The notes below the pieces were generated by a model. The model did no database searches, was not told the origin of the DNA, and saw only the letters and a program-made list of their open reading frames with translations. A DNA stretch of 64,000 nt from the NCBI GenBank assembly GCA_018136815.1, contig CM030932.1, positions 9,891,124 through 9,955,123 on the forward strand, in the 5' to 3' direction. How positions within the stretch are numbered: the stretch's first letter is position 1; every line of letters starts with the position of its first letter. The DNA is from Isochrysis galbana (Eukaryota; Haptophyta; Isochrysidales; Isochrysidaceae). This document shows, in pieces, positions 19,980 through 29,351 of this stretch. Both the position numbers and the translations under genes were made by a program.

Positions 19980-20426
19980 ATGGGGAACGCCCCCGGGCGC
20001 GTCGATAGGAATGGCTTTGGAACGGGAAAGTACGAGGTGAACCTCCAGGACCCCAAGCAGGCATCTGCGAGGATGGGGTGCAAAATGACTATCTTTTCCG
20101 AGCCCCACTCCAAAGGCGTGAGCTCGACCATACACGGCCCGTCGGTAGACGACCCGCAAGCACAAGACAAGCGCCGTGAAGAAGTCGACCTGAAGGCGAT
20201 CGGGTGGACGCACCCGGTGCGCTCGCTCCACGTCGAGTGCAGTGCGGACTCGGTGGAAACACCAACACAGCTGGCCCTCCGCTTCATCTTCGACAAAGTA
20301 ATGCTGACCGCCTTGTTGGTCACGCTTGGGGTCGTCGCCGCGCTCGTGGCGGTGGTCGTCTTTGTCATCAGGACCGTGACCAAGCGATTATCCACAGCGA
20401 ATGCAAACTCTGTGAGAATATTTTAA
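19980..20426 (+). CDS. Predicted N-myristoylated single-pass membrane protein
   Basis: 148 residues. The start MGNAPGR fits an N-myristoylation signal (Gly2, small residue at position 6). A single strong transmembrane segment at about 109-132 (MLTALLVTLGVVAALVAVVV) is followed by a short basic tail (RTVTKRLS). No family recognised. Myristoylated, single-pass proteins are common among large DNA virus membrane proteins, which agrees with its neighbour at 20952, but a host origin is not excluded. Confidence 0.5.
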   Translation: MGNAPGRVDRNGFGTGKYEVNLQDPKQASARMGCKMTIFSEPHSKGVSSTIHGPSVDDPQAQDKRREEVDLKAIGWTHPVRSLHVECSADSVETPTQLALRFIFDKVMLTALLVTLGVVAALVAVVVFVIRTVTKRLSTANANSVRIF

Positions 20427-20544
20427 AGGGGCGCGGTCACTTGCACACCAGCCACTCAATATTATGGCTGCTACTAATTCAAACATGGGTAGCCTCTCCA
20501 CCCTCGCACTCACTCATACTCTCCGCTTTCCTGAGAGAGCGGCT

Positions 20545-20841
20545 CTATACCGAGTCCTTGTGGTGGTATCGGGGGTCATCGACAATTCTTGTATTTGTTC
20601 TCTGAGTCGTCTGATTTTCTCGTTCGCTAGACGGATATTTTCTAGATTCAGCATTTTTTTGTGTTCTAATTGAGCAACTTCCGTATTTTTTTAATACTAT
20701 TTGTAAATACATTAGAATCAATTTTACAACATTTAGTATATTAATCATGCGATCGCATAACTTTATACACTCTTCGCTATTTTTTATAATCACAATATTA
20801 TTTTCGATTTGTTTCGAGAGTTGTTCCACCAAGTCCGTCAT
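20545..20841 (-). CDS. Small helical ORF, copy 2
   Basis: 98 residues starting MTDLVEQLSKQIENNIVIIK, then EECIKLCDRMINILNVVKL, a helical segment; the C-terminal half is basic and polar. The AT-rich base use differs from the host genes nearby. Paralogue of the ORF at 19460-19619. Role unknown. Confidence 0.45.
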   Translation of the reverse strand: MTDLVEQLSKQIENNIVIIKNSEECIKLCDRMINILNVVKLILMYLQIVLKKYGSCSIRTQKNAESRKYPSSERENQTTQRTNTRIVDDPRYHHKDSV

Positions 20842-20951
20842 TTGTTTGTTGTATTCACGGCCACATTTTTTTTAGAGGGCCGCTCCTCTCCCTCCTTCCT
20901 TGGCATCGGCCCCAAATGCTCACGGAAGCTTTTTTCGTTTCGTGCTCATAA

Positions 20952-21587
20952 ATGACACATAGAGACCTTGCCTTGTCGCTCCTTTACCATGGCTCTCCCA
21001 CACCTGAGACGGGAGACCCAGGTATACACGAGTTCGAAGAGCACTGGCGAAGGATTCTCGCCCCTGAACCCGGTGTCCAAAAGTACGCGACCCGTGACAA
21101 TGGCGGCGTGGGCTTTGTCGCGTCCGTTGCACAGCGCGATGACGGTAGGCACTTGGTCGATGTACACGGCGAAGCCTCGCATCACGCGTTCGTGTGCGAG
21201 GACATGTTTGTTGGCATCAGCTACCTCTGCCCATTGACTGTATTGTCAGGAGGGTACGACAGAGTGAACGAGCTCAATGAAGCAGGGAACTCTTTGCTCT
21301 TCTACATCGGCGACCTCAAGTACGTCTTCGTGGGCATCGAAGTGTTCGAATTTGAGGCCGTCGACGAGATCGTCGCATTCGTATCGCCTGTAGGAGCGAA
21401 CGACTTTCCGTATCCCTACGCCATCGATAAGACCGGTAGGCATTACCTCATGCTCGAAAAGAAGCAGGGGTACATTGACCCGTACCACAGCTTTTACGAC
21501 ATCGAAAAGAAGTTCAAGCTGACACACGAGGAGTGCGGTATACATCCGATGCACTCATTGAAGACGATCCTTTCAAGACAAGTGTGA
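20952..21587 (+). CDS. Giant-virus-type conserved protein (unknown function)
   Basis: 211 residues from a clear ATG. The central part reads YIGDLKYVFVGIEVFEF, then EIVAFVSPVGANDFPYPYAI and TGRHYLMLEKK. This YVFIG-x-FxF, SPVGNNDxPYPYAID and YYLMIE pattern is what I know from a family widespread in mimivirus/phycodnavirus-group genomes, also seen in viral insertions in algae. No catalytic residues are known for it. The reading frame looks whole. Confidence 0.6.
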   Translation: MTHRDLALSLLYHGSPTPETGDPGIHEFEEHWRRILAPEPGVQKYATRDNGGVGFVASVAQRDDGRHLVDVHGEASHHAFVCEDMFVGISYLCPLTVLSGGYDRVNELNEAGNSLLFYIGDLKYVFVGIEVFEFEAVDEIVAFVSPVGANDFPYPYAIDKTGRHYLMLEKKQGYIDPYHSFYDIEKKFKLTHEECGIHPMHSLKTILSRQV

Positions 21588-21689
21588 GGAGAGGTCCACG
21601 TCATGCGTGACGAGGAGGCCGCTGGAATTTTCATCGAGGGCGGGGGCACGCACTAGTAACCATGCATCCCCTTGCTCACAGGAGCGCCC

Positions 21690-22290
21690 TCATGGTGAGC
21701 TAGGCCCGGTGTCCTAGGACCGAGCTTTTTTGTATTTGATGTTGCTCGGCCAGAGTCCCCACGGGAGGGGAAGAAACCCTGAGGGAAAGGAGACCAAATG
21801 AAGGCAAGCCGCCTGCTCTCTCTCTCCGTCTCTCGCGACGTGTTTGAGTTATCGGTGATTTGGGGTCGCGGTTGCTTGATAATTTGCTTGGTTTGGGTGA
21901 ATGATTCCGGTGTGTTCGTGGGTCGGTGTATCCTGTTGTTCTCAGCTTCGTTGTCCGTCGTTGTTCGCTGCGTCGCTGCACTCTAGCAGCCTAGGCTCCC
22001 TCCCTAAGGGAAGAGTTCTTTGTAGGTCTAACAATCTCTTAAAACCCAACACACTAGGGCCGCTAGGAGCGCCTCGCCGCCCCACAGCCCTTCGTTCGCC
22101 GTTCGTTCCCCGTCCAGACACCCAAATGGGGTTGCCCGACCCAGTCCAGAATTTCATTCACCCGACTCCCGGTGGGGAGGAGGGCCAAAGCGCCGCGCTA
22201 GCCGCCGGTGCTGCTCGCGACGGAGTGGCTCAGAGCCCTCCGGCTCCGCTCGACTCGACATGGGGTTGCTGTGTTTTGGGTTAGCTTCCT
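21690..22290 (+). mobile_element. Dispersed repeat family 2, copy 1
   Basis: Bases 21820-22290 match 60310-59860 (minus strand) and, in the 3' part, 51305-51480. Shared blocks include GAGTTATCGGTGATTTGGGG and CAGAATTTCATTCACCCGAC. A frame MGLPDPVQNFIHPTPGGEEG starts near 22124 and reads through the conserved block. The AAACC/GAATGAAGGCAAGC-like block just before it (21765-21814) lies after the element in the 59-kb copy. Class not determined. Confidence 0.65.
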
Positions 22291-23160
22291 TAAATAGCGT
22301 TATTTGAGACTGGTTGAAAAAGAAAACCTGCACATCTGGGTGGAAAAAAATAATAACCTGGTCCTCTTTTGACGGAACGCGACTTATTTTTTATTCAAAG
22401 TCACAGCACATTAACAGGTTGGGTTTTGGGCTGGGTGTTAACTGCCAAGACGGTGCCCATTACTGGGTGTTAATGCCATTAACTTGTTAATGGGCTTAAC
22501 CCTGCCCTAGCCTTGCGGGGGTGCCACAAGGGCACCGTATAGAAAAAGTTGTTGCTATGCGCACGCACGGCGTCTGCACGCCCCCCCCCCCCCCCCATCG
22601 GAAAGAGTGAACGCACGACGTGCATATGCGCACGCACGTCTCCGCGCTGGCGCTCGAGCGGACGCCCACATTCAAGTAAAAAAAAAAACTATCGCCTGGT
22701 CCTCTTTCGACGACGGAACGTGACTTCGACTTCGACTTCGACTTAACGAGCTTCGCTCCGACACCCCCACAACCTTAGCCCCAAAGTAGAGCACGAGGGG
22801 AGTTGCCGCTCGGCGGGAAGTGAGGGAGAGGAAGGAAAATGGGCGTGGCTACAATAGCTAACCCCATAGCCGCGCGCGAGGCGAGAATATTAAAAGGTTT
22901 TCTTCCGCAGATGGCAGTAGAATAAAAATAGGTGTTATAGCCCAGGATCTTCAGATCTTGAGTTTTTTTTTGCCCCCCCCCCCCCATCAGTATTGGTTCC
23001 TCTCCCGTTCTCCCCTACGGTCAAAACTCGCCCCATCTTCTTCCCCATTTCCCCTCACTCTCCCTTCTCCCTCCACGAGACTTACTGAGTGTTCTAGCTA
23101 TACTCATGAAGTATCTGAGGGGAAAACTGGCACATCTCGTTTCAAACATTCCCTCCGCTA
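22291..23160. other. Intergenic stretch with short repeat motifs
   Basis: Two copies of the CCTCTTTTGACGGAACGCGA motif (22358, 22696) and a cluster of TTAA/ACATTAAC inverted words at 22400-22500. A GCGCACGCACGGCGT word near 22560 recurs at 2.45 and 55.3 kb. No gene recognised. Confidence 0.45.
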
Positions 23161-23552
23161 GCACCTCCCAACTCCACCAATACATTTCCCTCTAGAACGT
23201 TTTATTGAAATAATCTTGGGCCTACACCTCTCGCTCCCCAACTCTCCTCGCTCTCTCTCTCTCTCTCTCCTGCGACTCTCAATTTCCCTCGCGCGGCGCC
23301 GCTGCCCCGCCGCGCGCGCGTGGAGAGGAGAGAGAGACGGTGAGCCAACGATCCACCCGCTCTCCCCTGCCCCCCATTTCTCATACCATAACGAGCATAA
23401 AATCACTTATCCACACACCTCCTCGCAGCCTCTCTTCTTACAACTTTTCTTCCCCTACCCCCTGCCTTTCTCACATACACACTCTCCGATTCATAAGTCT
23501 TCCCCGTAGCCACTTCCCCTCCTTCCTTCCCCCGCCGTCTGTCTCTCCTCCT
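23161..23552 (+). other. Probable 5' UTR of the KH gene
   Basis: C/T-rich, with a CT run at 23247-23270. The reading frame stays open to the left of the chosen ATG, but its composition is of leader type. Confidence 0.5.
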
Positions 23553-25256
23553 ATGGTGCCCTTGAGCCCGCCCTCCGCTGAGGGGACCGCCTCGGACAAG
23601 CTGCTCTCCCTCACACAAGCAGTGAGCTCAAGCGGCCTCTCCGCGGTTCTCGACGCCTCCAACGAGGCTCCCACCTTTGGAGAAGCCGCCGGGGAGCCAG
23701 CCTTCTCTCTCTCCTCCTCTCCTTCGCCCCCCTCCTCTCTTCCCCCTCAACACTCCTCCTCCTCCTCTCTACAAACTCCCTCAGCCTCTCTAGAGACCCA
23801 CGCACAGCCCACGTACCTCCCTGGTGGCTCAGCCGGCGCCATGTCTCACGAACTCGCGCTCGGAGGCCCGGGGGCCCTTCCAGCACCACAGGGCCTCCCC
23901 GGTGCTCTGCCTGCGGGAGCAATGGGGGCAGTGGGAGGGGGAGTGCCAGAAGGAGGGTGGGTCAGACTAGTAGACGGCTGGCCTACGATGGAACACACGG
24001 CGGGGAGGCGCATCCTCGCTCTCTCCGAGCAACCGGGCATCGTGCGTCATGACATACGTGTCGCAAAGCCCATTGTGGGAAGACTGATCGGCGCAGGAGG
24101 CTCGACGTTCCGTGATCTGACTGCGCGCACGGGCGCACACATCTTTGTGCTCGACAAGGAGGGACCGCCGCCCGGTTGGACGGCCGATTGGCGGCTCGTC
24201 ATTCTAATGGGATATGAGCAGCAGGTCATTCACGCCAACGCCGAGGTCGAGGCTCTGATCGGCTCATCGCCCATGCTCTCAGGCCCGGGCACACGGCCTG
24301 CTGGAGCACTTGGTACGGCGGCCGGCTTGCCCAGCCCCGGCCGCGTCGGCACAGCCTACGGCGGCTTCGGCGCTGGTGCTCAGGCGCTCGCAGCGAGCGC
24401 AGGTGGCCCGGGTGTGAGCACAGTCGACCCAGCCGGCCCGTCGGCGATGCCCGCCAGCCTCGGCCAGATTCTTGTGACCGGCTGGCCGACAGCCGCGGAG
24501 CCGTCAGGCCGGCGGATGGCGGCGCTCGAGCAGACGCCCGGGATGATGCGCCACGACATCCTGGTGGGCAAGCCGTACGTCGGTCGGCTCATCGGACAGG
24601 GGGGCTCCACCTACCGCGAGCTGCAGCAGAAGACGGGCTGCAACATCTTCATCCTTGATAAGGAGGGGCCACCGCCTGGCTTTGCCGATGATCAGCGGCT
24701 CATAGTGCTGATGGGCTATGAAGCGCAGGTCGTCCACGCCAACGCGGAGGTCGAGGCGCTCCTCAGCTCATCTCTTGCACGGCCTCCTGTGCGCGGTGGC
24801 GCCGGTGCCGGCATGCGCGGCGGTGCCGCTGGCATGGGTGGCGCAGGCTACGGCGGCATGCCGCTCTTTAGCCCACCGCCCGCTGCACCCTTTTGCGACC
24901 CGTCCGGGATGGGTGGCGCCTACGGCGGCTACGGTGGCGCGCCCGTCGCCGGCTATGCGACTGGGGGCTACGGTGGTTACGGCAGCGCCGATCCCTATTC
25001 TGCTCCTGGTGGCTATGCCGGCTTGGGCGGCGGCGGCTACGCTGGCGCAGGCGCAGGTTACGGTGCGGCCGGCGCTGGCTACGGAGCAGCGGGCGCAGGC
25101 TATGGCGCGGCCGGTGCAGGCTTTGCTGGTTATGGGGCCGCTGCTGGAGGTGGACCGGCTTACTATAACGAGGGCAACAGCGGCCACTTCATGGGCAGCG
25201 GCTATGCCGACTACGAGCAGAGGGGAACGAAACGGACCGCGTATGAGGGCGCGTGA
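23553..25256 (+). CDS. Two-KH-domain RNA-binding protein with glycine/tyrosine-rich tail
   Basis: About 567 residues, single exon. Start chosen at MVPLSPPSAEG, the first ATG after the C/T-rich leader. KH domains at about 150-225 and 320-395 each keep the RNA-gripping GXXG loop (GRLIGAGGSTFR and GRLIGQGGSTYR) and the same frame of HDI-x-VxKP-x-VGRLIG, GxxIFxLDKEGPPPG and LVILMGYEQQV. They are more like each other than like typical KH domains, so they arose by internal duplication. The C-terminal 150 residues are a Gly-Tyr-Ala low-complexity tail (GAGYGAAGAGYGAAG), typical of phase-separating mRNA-binding proteins. Likely role: mRNA binding or regulation; target unknown. Confidence 0.85.
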   Translation: MVPLSPPSAEGTASDKLLSLTQAVSSSGLSAVLDASNEAPTFGEAAGEPAFSLSSSPSPPSSLPPQHSSSSSLQTPSASLETHAQPTYLPGGSAGAMSHELALGGPGALPAPQGLPGALPAGAMGAVGGGVPEGGWVRLVDGWPTMEHTAGRRILALSEQPGIVRHDIRVAKPIVGRLIGAGGSTFRDLTARTGAHIFVLDKEGPPPGWTADWRLVILMGYEQQVIHANAEVEALIGSSPMLSGPGTRPAGALGTAAGLPSPGRVGTAYGGFGAGAQALAASAGGPGVSTVDPAGPSAMPASLGQILVTGWPTAAEPSGRRMAALEQTPGMMRHDILVGKPYVGRLIGQGGSTYRELQQKTGCNIFILDKEGPPPGFADDQRLIVLMGYEAQVVHANAEVEALLSSSLARPPVRGGAGAGMRGGAAGMGGAGYGGMPLFSPPPAAPFCDPSGMGGAYGGYGGAPVAGYATGGYGGYGSADPYSAPGGYAGLGGGGYAGAGAGYGAAGAGYGAAGAGYGAAGAGFAGYGAAAGGGPAYYNEGNSGHFMGSGYADYEQRGTKRTAYEGA

Positions 25257-25329
25257 GTGGCCGGGGTGCTCATGCAGGGCTGCACATAGCAATGCGCGAG
25301 AGAGGGGGACTGGGCGGGGAGGGTGGTAG

Positions 25330-25375
25330 GCGGGGAGGGGGAGGGGAGGGGGGGGGGGGGGGGGGGGGGGGGGCG
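25330..25375. repeat. Poly-G tract downstream of KH gene
   Basis: GGGGAGG followed by about 32 uninterrupted G. It can form a G-quadruplex and is a likely site of sequencing-length error. Confidence 0.9.
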
Positions 25376-26140
25376 TTCGGGCGTTCGGGTGATGGTGGGA
25401 TGCTGAAAGCGTTGCAGGCAGGCGAACCGCCCATTTTTCGGTGATTCCAAGGGCGGCCCACGTCGAGACGCGACTGAACTAGTCCGGGCATGGCGCCTCA
25501 TAATCGTTGTGGACACCTGCCATGAAGGATCCATGGATATGGCTTCACACAAGAGGACTTTGGTGGAGCGATGCATCATGCCGAATCATCATTGAGCCGG
25601 CTTTTTCAAGCCGATGATACCGTAACGGTGGCCGTCAATGCCGTCGGAGGCTCGCTAGCATAGCAGCGGCGTCTGCATGCGGGAAGAGCAGCACGCTCAA
25701 CTGAAGGAGGCGGCGCTCGGACGAAGGGTTGGGTGGGTGGGTGGGATAATGGGTAGATACCGCGGGGCATGGGACTCGTGCGCTCGCTGGAACCCATAGA
25801 TGTGTGAGAAGCGCTGCAGTAGGGGCGTGCAAGCCAGACGTGTTGGCGCGCCGCGCACCCATGCCAAGGCTGGCAGCATCATGGTGTGCATCGTGGTTGT
25901 CGCGGTGAGGCGAAGCTGCCATGGGATGCAGACAGAAGCAGCGAGCAAAGGCGCTCAAGTCGCGGGCGTTATTTGTGCAGCAAGAGGTGCTCGCCCAGAC
26001 ACGCATTGGGCGCGGCGGTGGGGCGCACGGTTGCCGCACCCTGCCAACGCTTCATCCTAGCGCTGCGTCTTAGCTAGCTGCTGCTCCCTCCTTTGCTGGC
26101 AAACCGCAAACCGTTGGTCTAGAATAGAATTAGGTACTCT
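25376..26140. other. Intergenic stretch, no gene recognised
   Basis: Only short overlapping ORFs without domains. Confidence 0.45.
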
Positions 26141-26147
26141 AGCCCTT

Positions 26148-26235
26148 CAATTAACGTTAAAACGATGAGGTCATGGAGTGCGCGCCACTCTCCTCTCCCG
26201 CCACCCAGGCCGCAAGCGCTCGAGCGATACCGCTA
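26148..26235 (+). mobile_element. LINE 5'-end fragment, decayed
   Basis: TTAACGTTAAAACGAT is followed by GGTCATGGAGTGCGCGCC and a Pro/Ser-rich start. It is an older relative of the 26333 copy, with the stem partly lost. Confidence 0.6.
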
Positions 26236-26332
26236 TATATAGACTATAGAGCCAAGAAGCAAGGAAGGTAAAACCTGAAACCTGAGGGCTTTAGGTTTAG
26301 GTTTAGTGTTCAAAGGTTTTTTATCCCAGCCC

Positions 26333-26460
26333 AACTATCGTTAAACCGATAGGGTCATGGAGCGCGCGCCGCTCCATTCCTCTCCCCCCGCCCACCCCGG
26401 CGCGGCGGGTGGTGTCGGATTGAAGGTAGAAAATACTAGTCCAGTAGTAGGTAGTAGGCT
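26333..26460 (+). mobile_element. LINE 5'-end fragment, second subfamily
   Basis: A perfect stem CTATCG-TTAAAC-CGATAG (26335-26352), then GGTC and the ATG at 26357 reading MERAPLHSSPPAHPG. Coding similarity ends after about 30 codons. Confidence 0.75.
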
Positions 26461-27007
26461 AGTGCAGGTGTTAGCGCCCTGAACGTGAACCTTTTGCTTC
26501 AGATGTCTATTTTATTACTACTAGGTGACAAGAACGTACCTATGACACACACCGCATCAGCTTAGACCTCCCCGCTTCGCACACCCCCAGCTCCCATTAA
26601 ACGGGAAGCAATAGCAGAGGCGGCAGCACATGCAGCAGAAATGGAATACGAGCACGACAAACAACAATCAAGAAGAAGAGCTCAAACAAAGAGATCCACT
26701 GGGCCTTAGCATGGGCTGTATCCTATCCATAGGGCTGACCTCTGTGGTCATGTGAATGTCAAGTATGCTGGGACGAAGGACCGTAGGGATGCGCTTAAAC
26801 TTTGAGCAGTGGTCACGGGTGATGCGGGCAAGGTTGATTAATCAACAGCTTGCCACAAGCTCCGAGCGATGTGATTGCCAACGACCTCGCGACGTTGCGT
26901 GTTGGTGTTGGCCACATGAGTACATCACGCACTACCATTGAATATCATCGGCTATTTGTGAGTACACCTGCGTACGATATCGTGCACTGCCACATCCACA
27001 AGGGTTG
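26461..27007. other. Intergenic stretch, no gene recognised
   Basis: Moderate-GC DNA with no domain seen. Expected to contain the 3' UTR of the oxygenase gene on the minus strand. Confidence 0.4.
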
Positions 27008-27820
27008 CTACAAGTCTGATGCGATATCCTGAAGCGCTCTGCGCCAGAAGGAGGCCCGTGCGGTGTGGTTGCATGGGCCCCAATGCCGCTCACACCGATG
27101 TCCGCACTTGCGCTCTTCCCCCTCCCAGAGCTCCATGACGAGGACCCGCCTCTCTCCCGCGGTGACAGGCATCACAGAGTGTGGTTTGTGGGAGAGGAAG
27201 ATGAGCGCATCACCCCTGCCAAAGGCGTGCTCGCGCTGCGTTCCGTCTGCGTCTGTTGTCACGAATGCACCGCCATCAAACTCGGCTGGGTCAGAGAGCA
27301 GGACGTCGATCGTAAGCATCGAGCCGGCATCGTGGTGGCCCTCAAAAGGGAGGCTACCACTGGGGCTCACTCTGTGATACTCCACGCACCTAGGCGCCAC
27401 GGGCATCGTCGCGCTGCGCAGGATCCCCCAGTGCCTCTCATCAGCATCAGCTGCGGCCTTGATCAGCTTCGCACGCACCTCAGGTAGCTCCTGCGCAAAT
27501 ACGCCACCCGTGCTGAGATAGGTGGTCTCCCACACACCCGTATGATATGATGCCGCCTGATTCGCCGCGTTCCGGCCCGCAGAGCCCATCACTGAGCCCT
27601 TGGACGAGGAAAGTCTCTCGACAGCCGTGATCTCTTCATCGTTCAGAAGCCGAGGGACAGTGACTACCTCAGTGAGGCGAGCATCGTCGGGGGAGGGCAG
27701 GTGGTGCTCGACGCGAGCATCCTCCACAATCTTGGTGTATGCCTCGTACTCGCTCGCCACGTACCCACCAGCCGCAGCCGCCGCGGCACCCACACGCGTA
27801 AGAGGCAGCCGCCGGAGCAT
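27008..27820 (-). CDS. 2-oxoglutarate/Fe(II) dioxygenase, prolyl-4-hydroxylase-like
   Basis: About 270 residues from the first ATG in frame. The N-terminus (RRLPLTRVGAAAAAAGGYV) is a hydrophobic anchor or leader. The double-stranded beta-helix core keeps the iron ligands HxD (EGHHDAG, about 162-164) and a distal His (SHKPHSVMPV, about 214), with the 2OG-binding Arg in AGERR (about 224). These are the elements of a P4H-type 2OG-Fe(II) oxygenase, which hydroxylates protein or small-molecule substrates using O2 and 2-oxoglutarate. Substrate unknown. Single exon as far as the frame shows. A Cys/His-rich patch (CGHRCERHWGPCNH) near the C-terminus is unusual for the family and could bind a metal. 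Confidence 0.8.
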   Translation of the reverse strand: MLRRLPLTRVGAAAAAAGGYVASEYEAYTKIVEDARVEHHLPSPDDARLTEVVTVPRLLNDEEITAVERLSSSKGSVMGSAGRNAANQAASYHTGVWETTYLSTGGVFAQELPEVRAKLIKAAADADERHWGILRSATMPVAPRCVEYHRVSPSGSLPFEGHHDAGSMLTIDVLLSDPAEFDGGAFVTTDADGTQREHAFGRGDALIFLSHKPHSVMPVTAGERRVLVMELWEGEERKCGHRCERHWGPCNHTARASFWRRALQDIASDL

Positions 27821-28130
27821 CGCTGCCACCTTCCTTTTCCGCAACACTGTACCCGACGGGGGAGGGTCTTCTTATTTGGCCCAGTCTATTCTTGGGCCCA
27901 GTAACTGTGAGAAGAGCGGTGGAGGTGTAGATCAGAGTGACCATAATAACCATTGGAGGCGAGCTAGCCCTAGATGGGAAATACGTTTTTACCGTTTTTC
28001 TGTGAAGACCGAAAACAGGCCGTTTTTGCCGTTTTTGCAACCTCTTCCGTTTTCGTCTCCGTTTTTGAATGGCAATGCGAGAACTCATGAACCATGAACC
28101 GCGCGCTGAGCATGAACATATGCGCGCGCA
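27821..28130. other. Leader/intergenic stretch of the oxygenase gene
   Basis: No gene recognised. Contains CCGTTTTTGCCGTTTTTGC-like short direct repeats near 28010-28060. Confidence 0.4.
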
Positions 28131-28770
28131 CTTATGCGTGCTTGGAGAGAAAGAGAGGGGGGAGGGGAGAGAGGGCGGGGGGGGCAGAGAGAGAACGGTG
28201 ATGAAGGGGAGAGTGAGAGGGAGGGAGGGAAGGAGGGGGGCGGGGGGGCACAGAGCGAAAGGGAGGGAAAGGGAGAGGGAGAAGGGAGCAAGGGGGAGCA
28301 AGAGAAGAGTGAGAGCGAGGGGGAGAGGGAGCAAGGGAGAGAGAGAGAAAGAAGGGAGTAAGAGGGAGCAAGAGCGAGGGAGAAGGAGAAGGAGAGCTAG
28401 GGGAGAGGGAGCGAGGGGGAGAGAGAGCAAGGGGGAGAGAGAGCAAGGGGGAGAGAGAGCAAGGGGAGGAGGGGGGAGGTGGGAGGTGGAGAGAGAGCGA
28501 GAGAGCGCGCGCGCAAGGGAGAGACAGAGCGCGAGGAGAGACCGACACAAAGGGATGGATGGAGGGAGGGGGGGGGGAGGGAGAGCGAGCGAAAGCGAGC
28601 GAGGGAGGGAAAGAAGGGATGAGAGCGAGCGAGCGAGAAAGAGTGAGGCGGGTGGGGGGGGGGGAGAGCGAGAGAGGGGAGAGCGAGGCAGCGAGAGCGA
28701 GGCAGCGAGAGCGAGGCAGCGAGAGCGAGGCAGCGAGAGCGAGGCAGCGAGAGCGAGGCGGTGTTGGTCA
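28131..28770. repeat. Purine-strand minisatellite (GAGAGC/GGCAGC words)
   Basis: About 640 bp of almost pure purine on the plus strand. At 28682-28765 a 12-bp unit, GAGCGAGGCAGC, is repeated about seven times. Long ORFs on both strands here are compositional. It begins exactly where the LINE fragment on the right ends. Confidence 0.85.
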
Positions 28771-29351
28771 GGACCGGCTTTGGGTCCGACTGAGGGTCCG
28801 CTCGCTTGCGCGAGGGAGGTGGGGGTTGCTGAGTGGGTTGAGGCTGAGCTTGCTGTGCTTGTGCCGGCGCTGCTTCCCCTTGGGGCCAGCCGCCTCGGCG
28901 TAGGATTTCTAAGAACTGTTCTTTGAAGAGCTGGAGGCCGTAAAGGCCCCCAGAATGGATTGTTGTGTGAGGTGCCCGCCCACGAGGGGTGCACAGTTGG
29001 TAGGAGTTGCCTCCATGGGGGTGGCAGCAGAGCTGCCACACCTGCTGCCACCCCCATGGGGAGTCCTTGCGTGGGTGGCTGAGCGGCGGGGTTTGCGGTC
29101 TGAGTCTGGCTCAGAGTCTGCTGCTGGTCAACGGCCAGGGAACGGGGCCCTGCCTGCTCCCTGCTTCTGTGGCTGCCTGGGAGGTGATGGAGGCGGCGCC
29201 ATCTTGACGTCGTGATCGGGCGGTGCGGAGGCCTGTGAGCGCTTGGGCTCCGGCGGCTTGGGGCGGCCCCGTTGGGGCGTCGTGGCGGCGGGGGGCTGGG
29301 GAGTGGGAGCGGTCGGCGCGCGCTCCATCGCTAAAACTATAACAATAGTTT
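28771..29351 (-). mobile_element. LINE 5' end with ORF1 N-terminal part
   Basis: Starts on the minus strand with AAACTAT-TGTT-ATAGTTT (29351-29334) and the start codon at 29328 (MERAPTAPTPQPP). ORF1 similarity runs about 550 bp, to the RADPQSDPKP region, and then breaks into the purine minisatellite. The frame is not continuous through the copy. Confidence 0.8.

Larger units (their letters stand above)
19465..21660. mobile_element. Virus-like gene cluster, AT-richer than its surroundings
   Basis: Four ORFs lie together: two related small helical ORFs on the minus strand that bracket a myristoyl/transmembrane protein, and a 211-residue giant-virus-type protein. No capsid, integrase or terminal repeat was found, so the family (nucleocytoplasmic large DNA virus, Polinton-like virus, or a host gene of viral origin) is open. 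The ORFs that can be judged look whole. Confidence 0.5.

Noticed and set aside
26293-26310. TTTAGG-like triplet repeats as a telomere seed
   Set aside because: Only three imperfect units, inside ordinary spacer next to LINE ends. Too short to be an internal telomere tract.
28069-28926. 285-residue plus-strand ORF rich in Arg/Glu/Gly
   Set aside because: Translation of the GAGAGC minisatellite; no coding evidence.
27669-29057. A 462-residue minus-strand ORF
   Set aside because: It runs through the oxygenase leader, a purine minisatellite and a LINE ORF1 piece, so it is a compositional fusion and not a gene.
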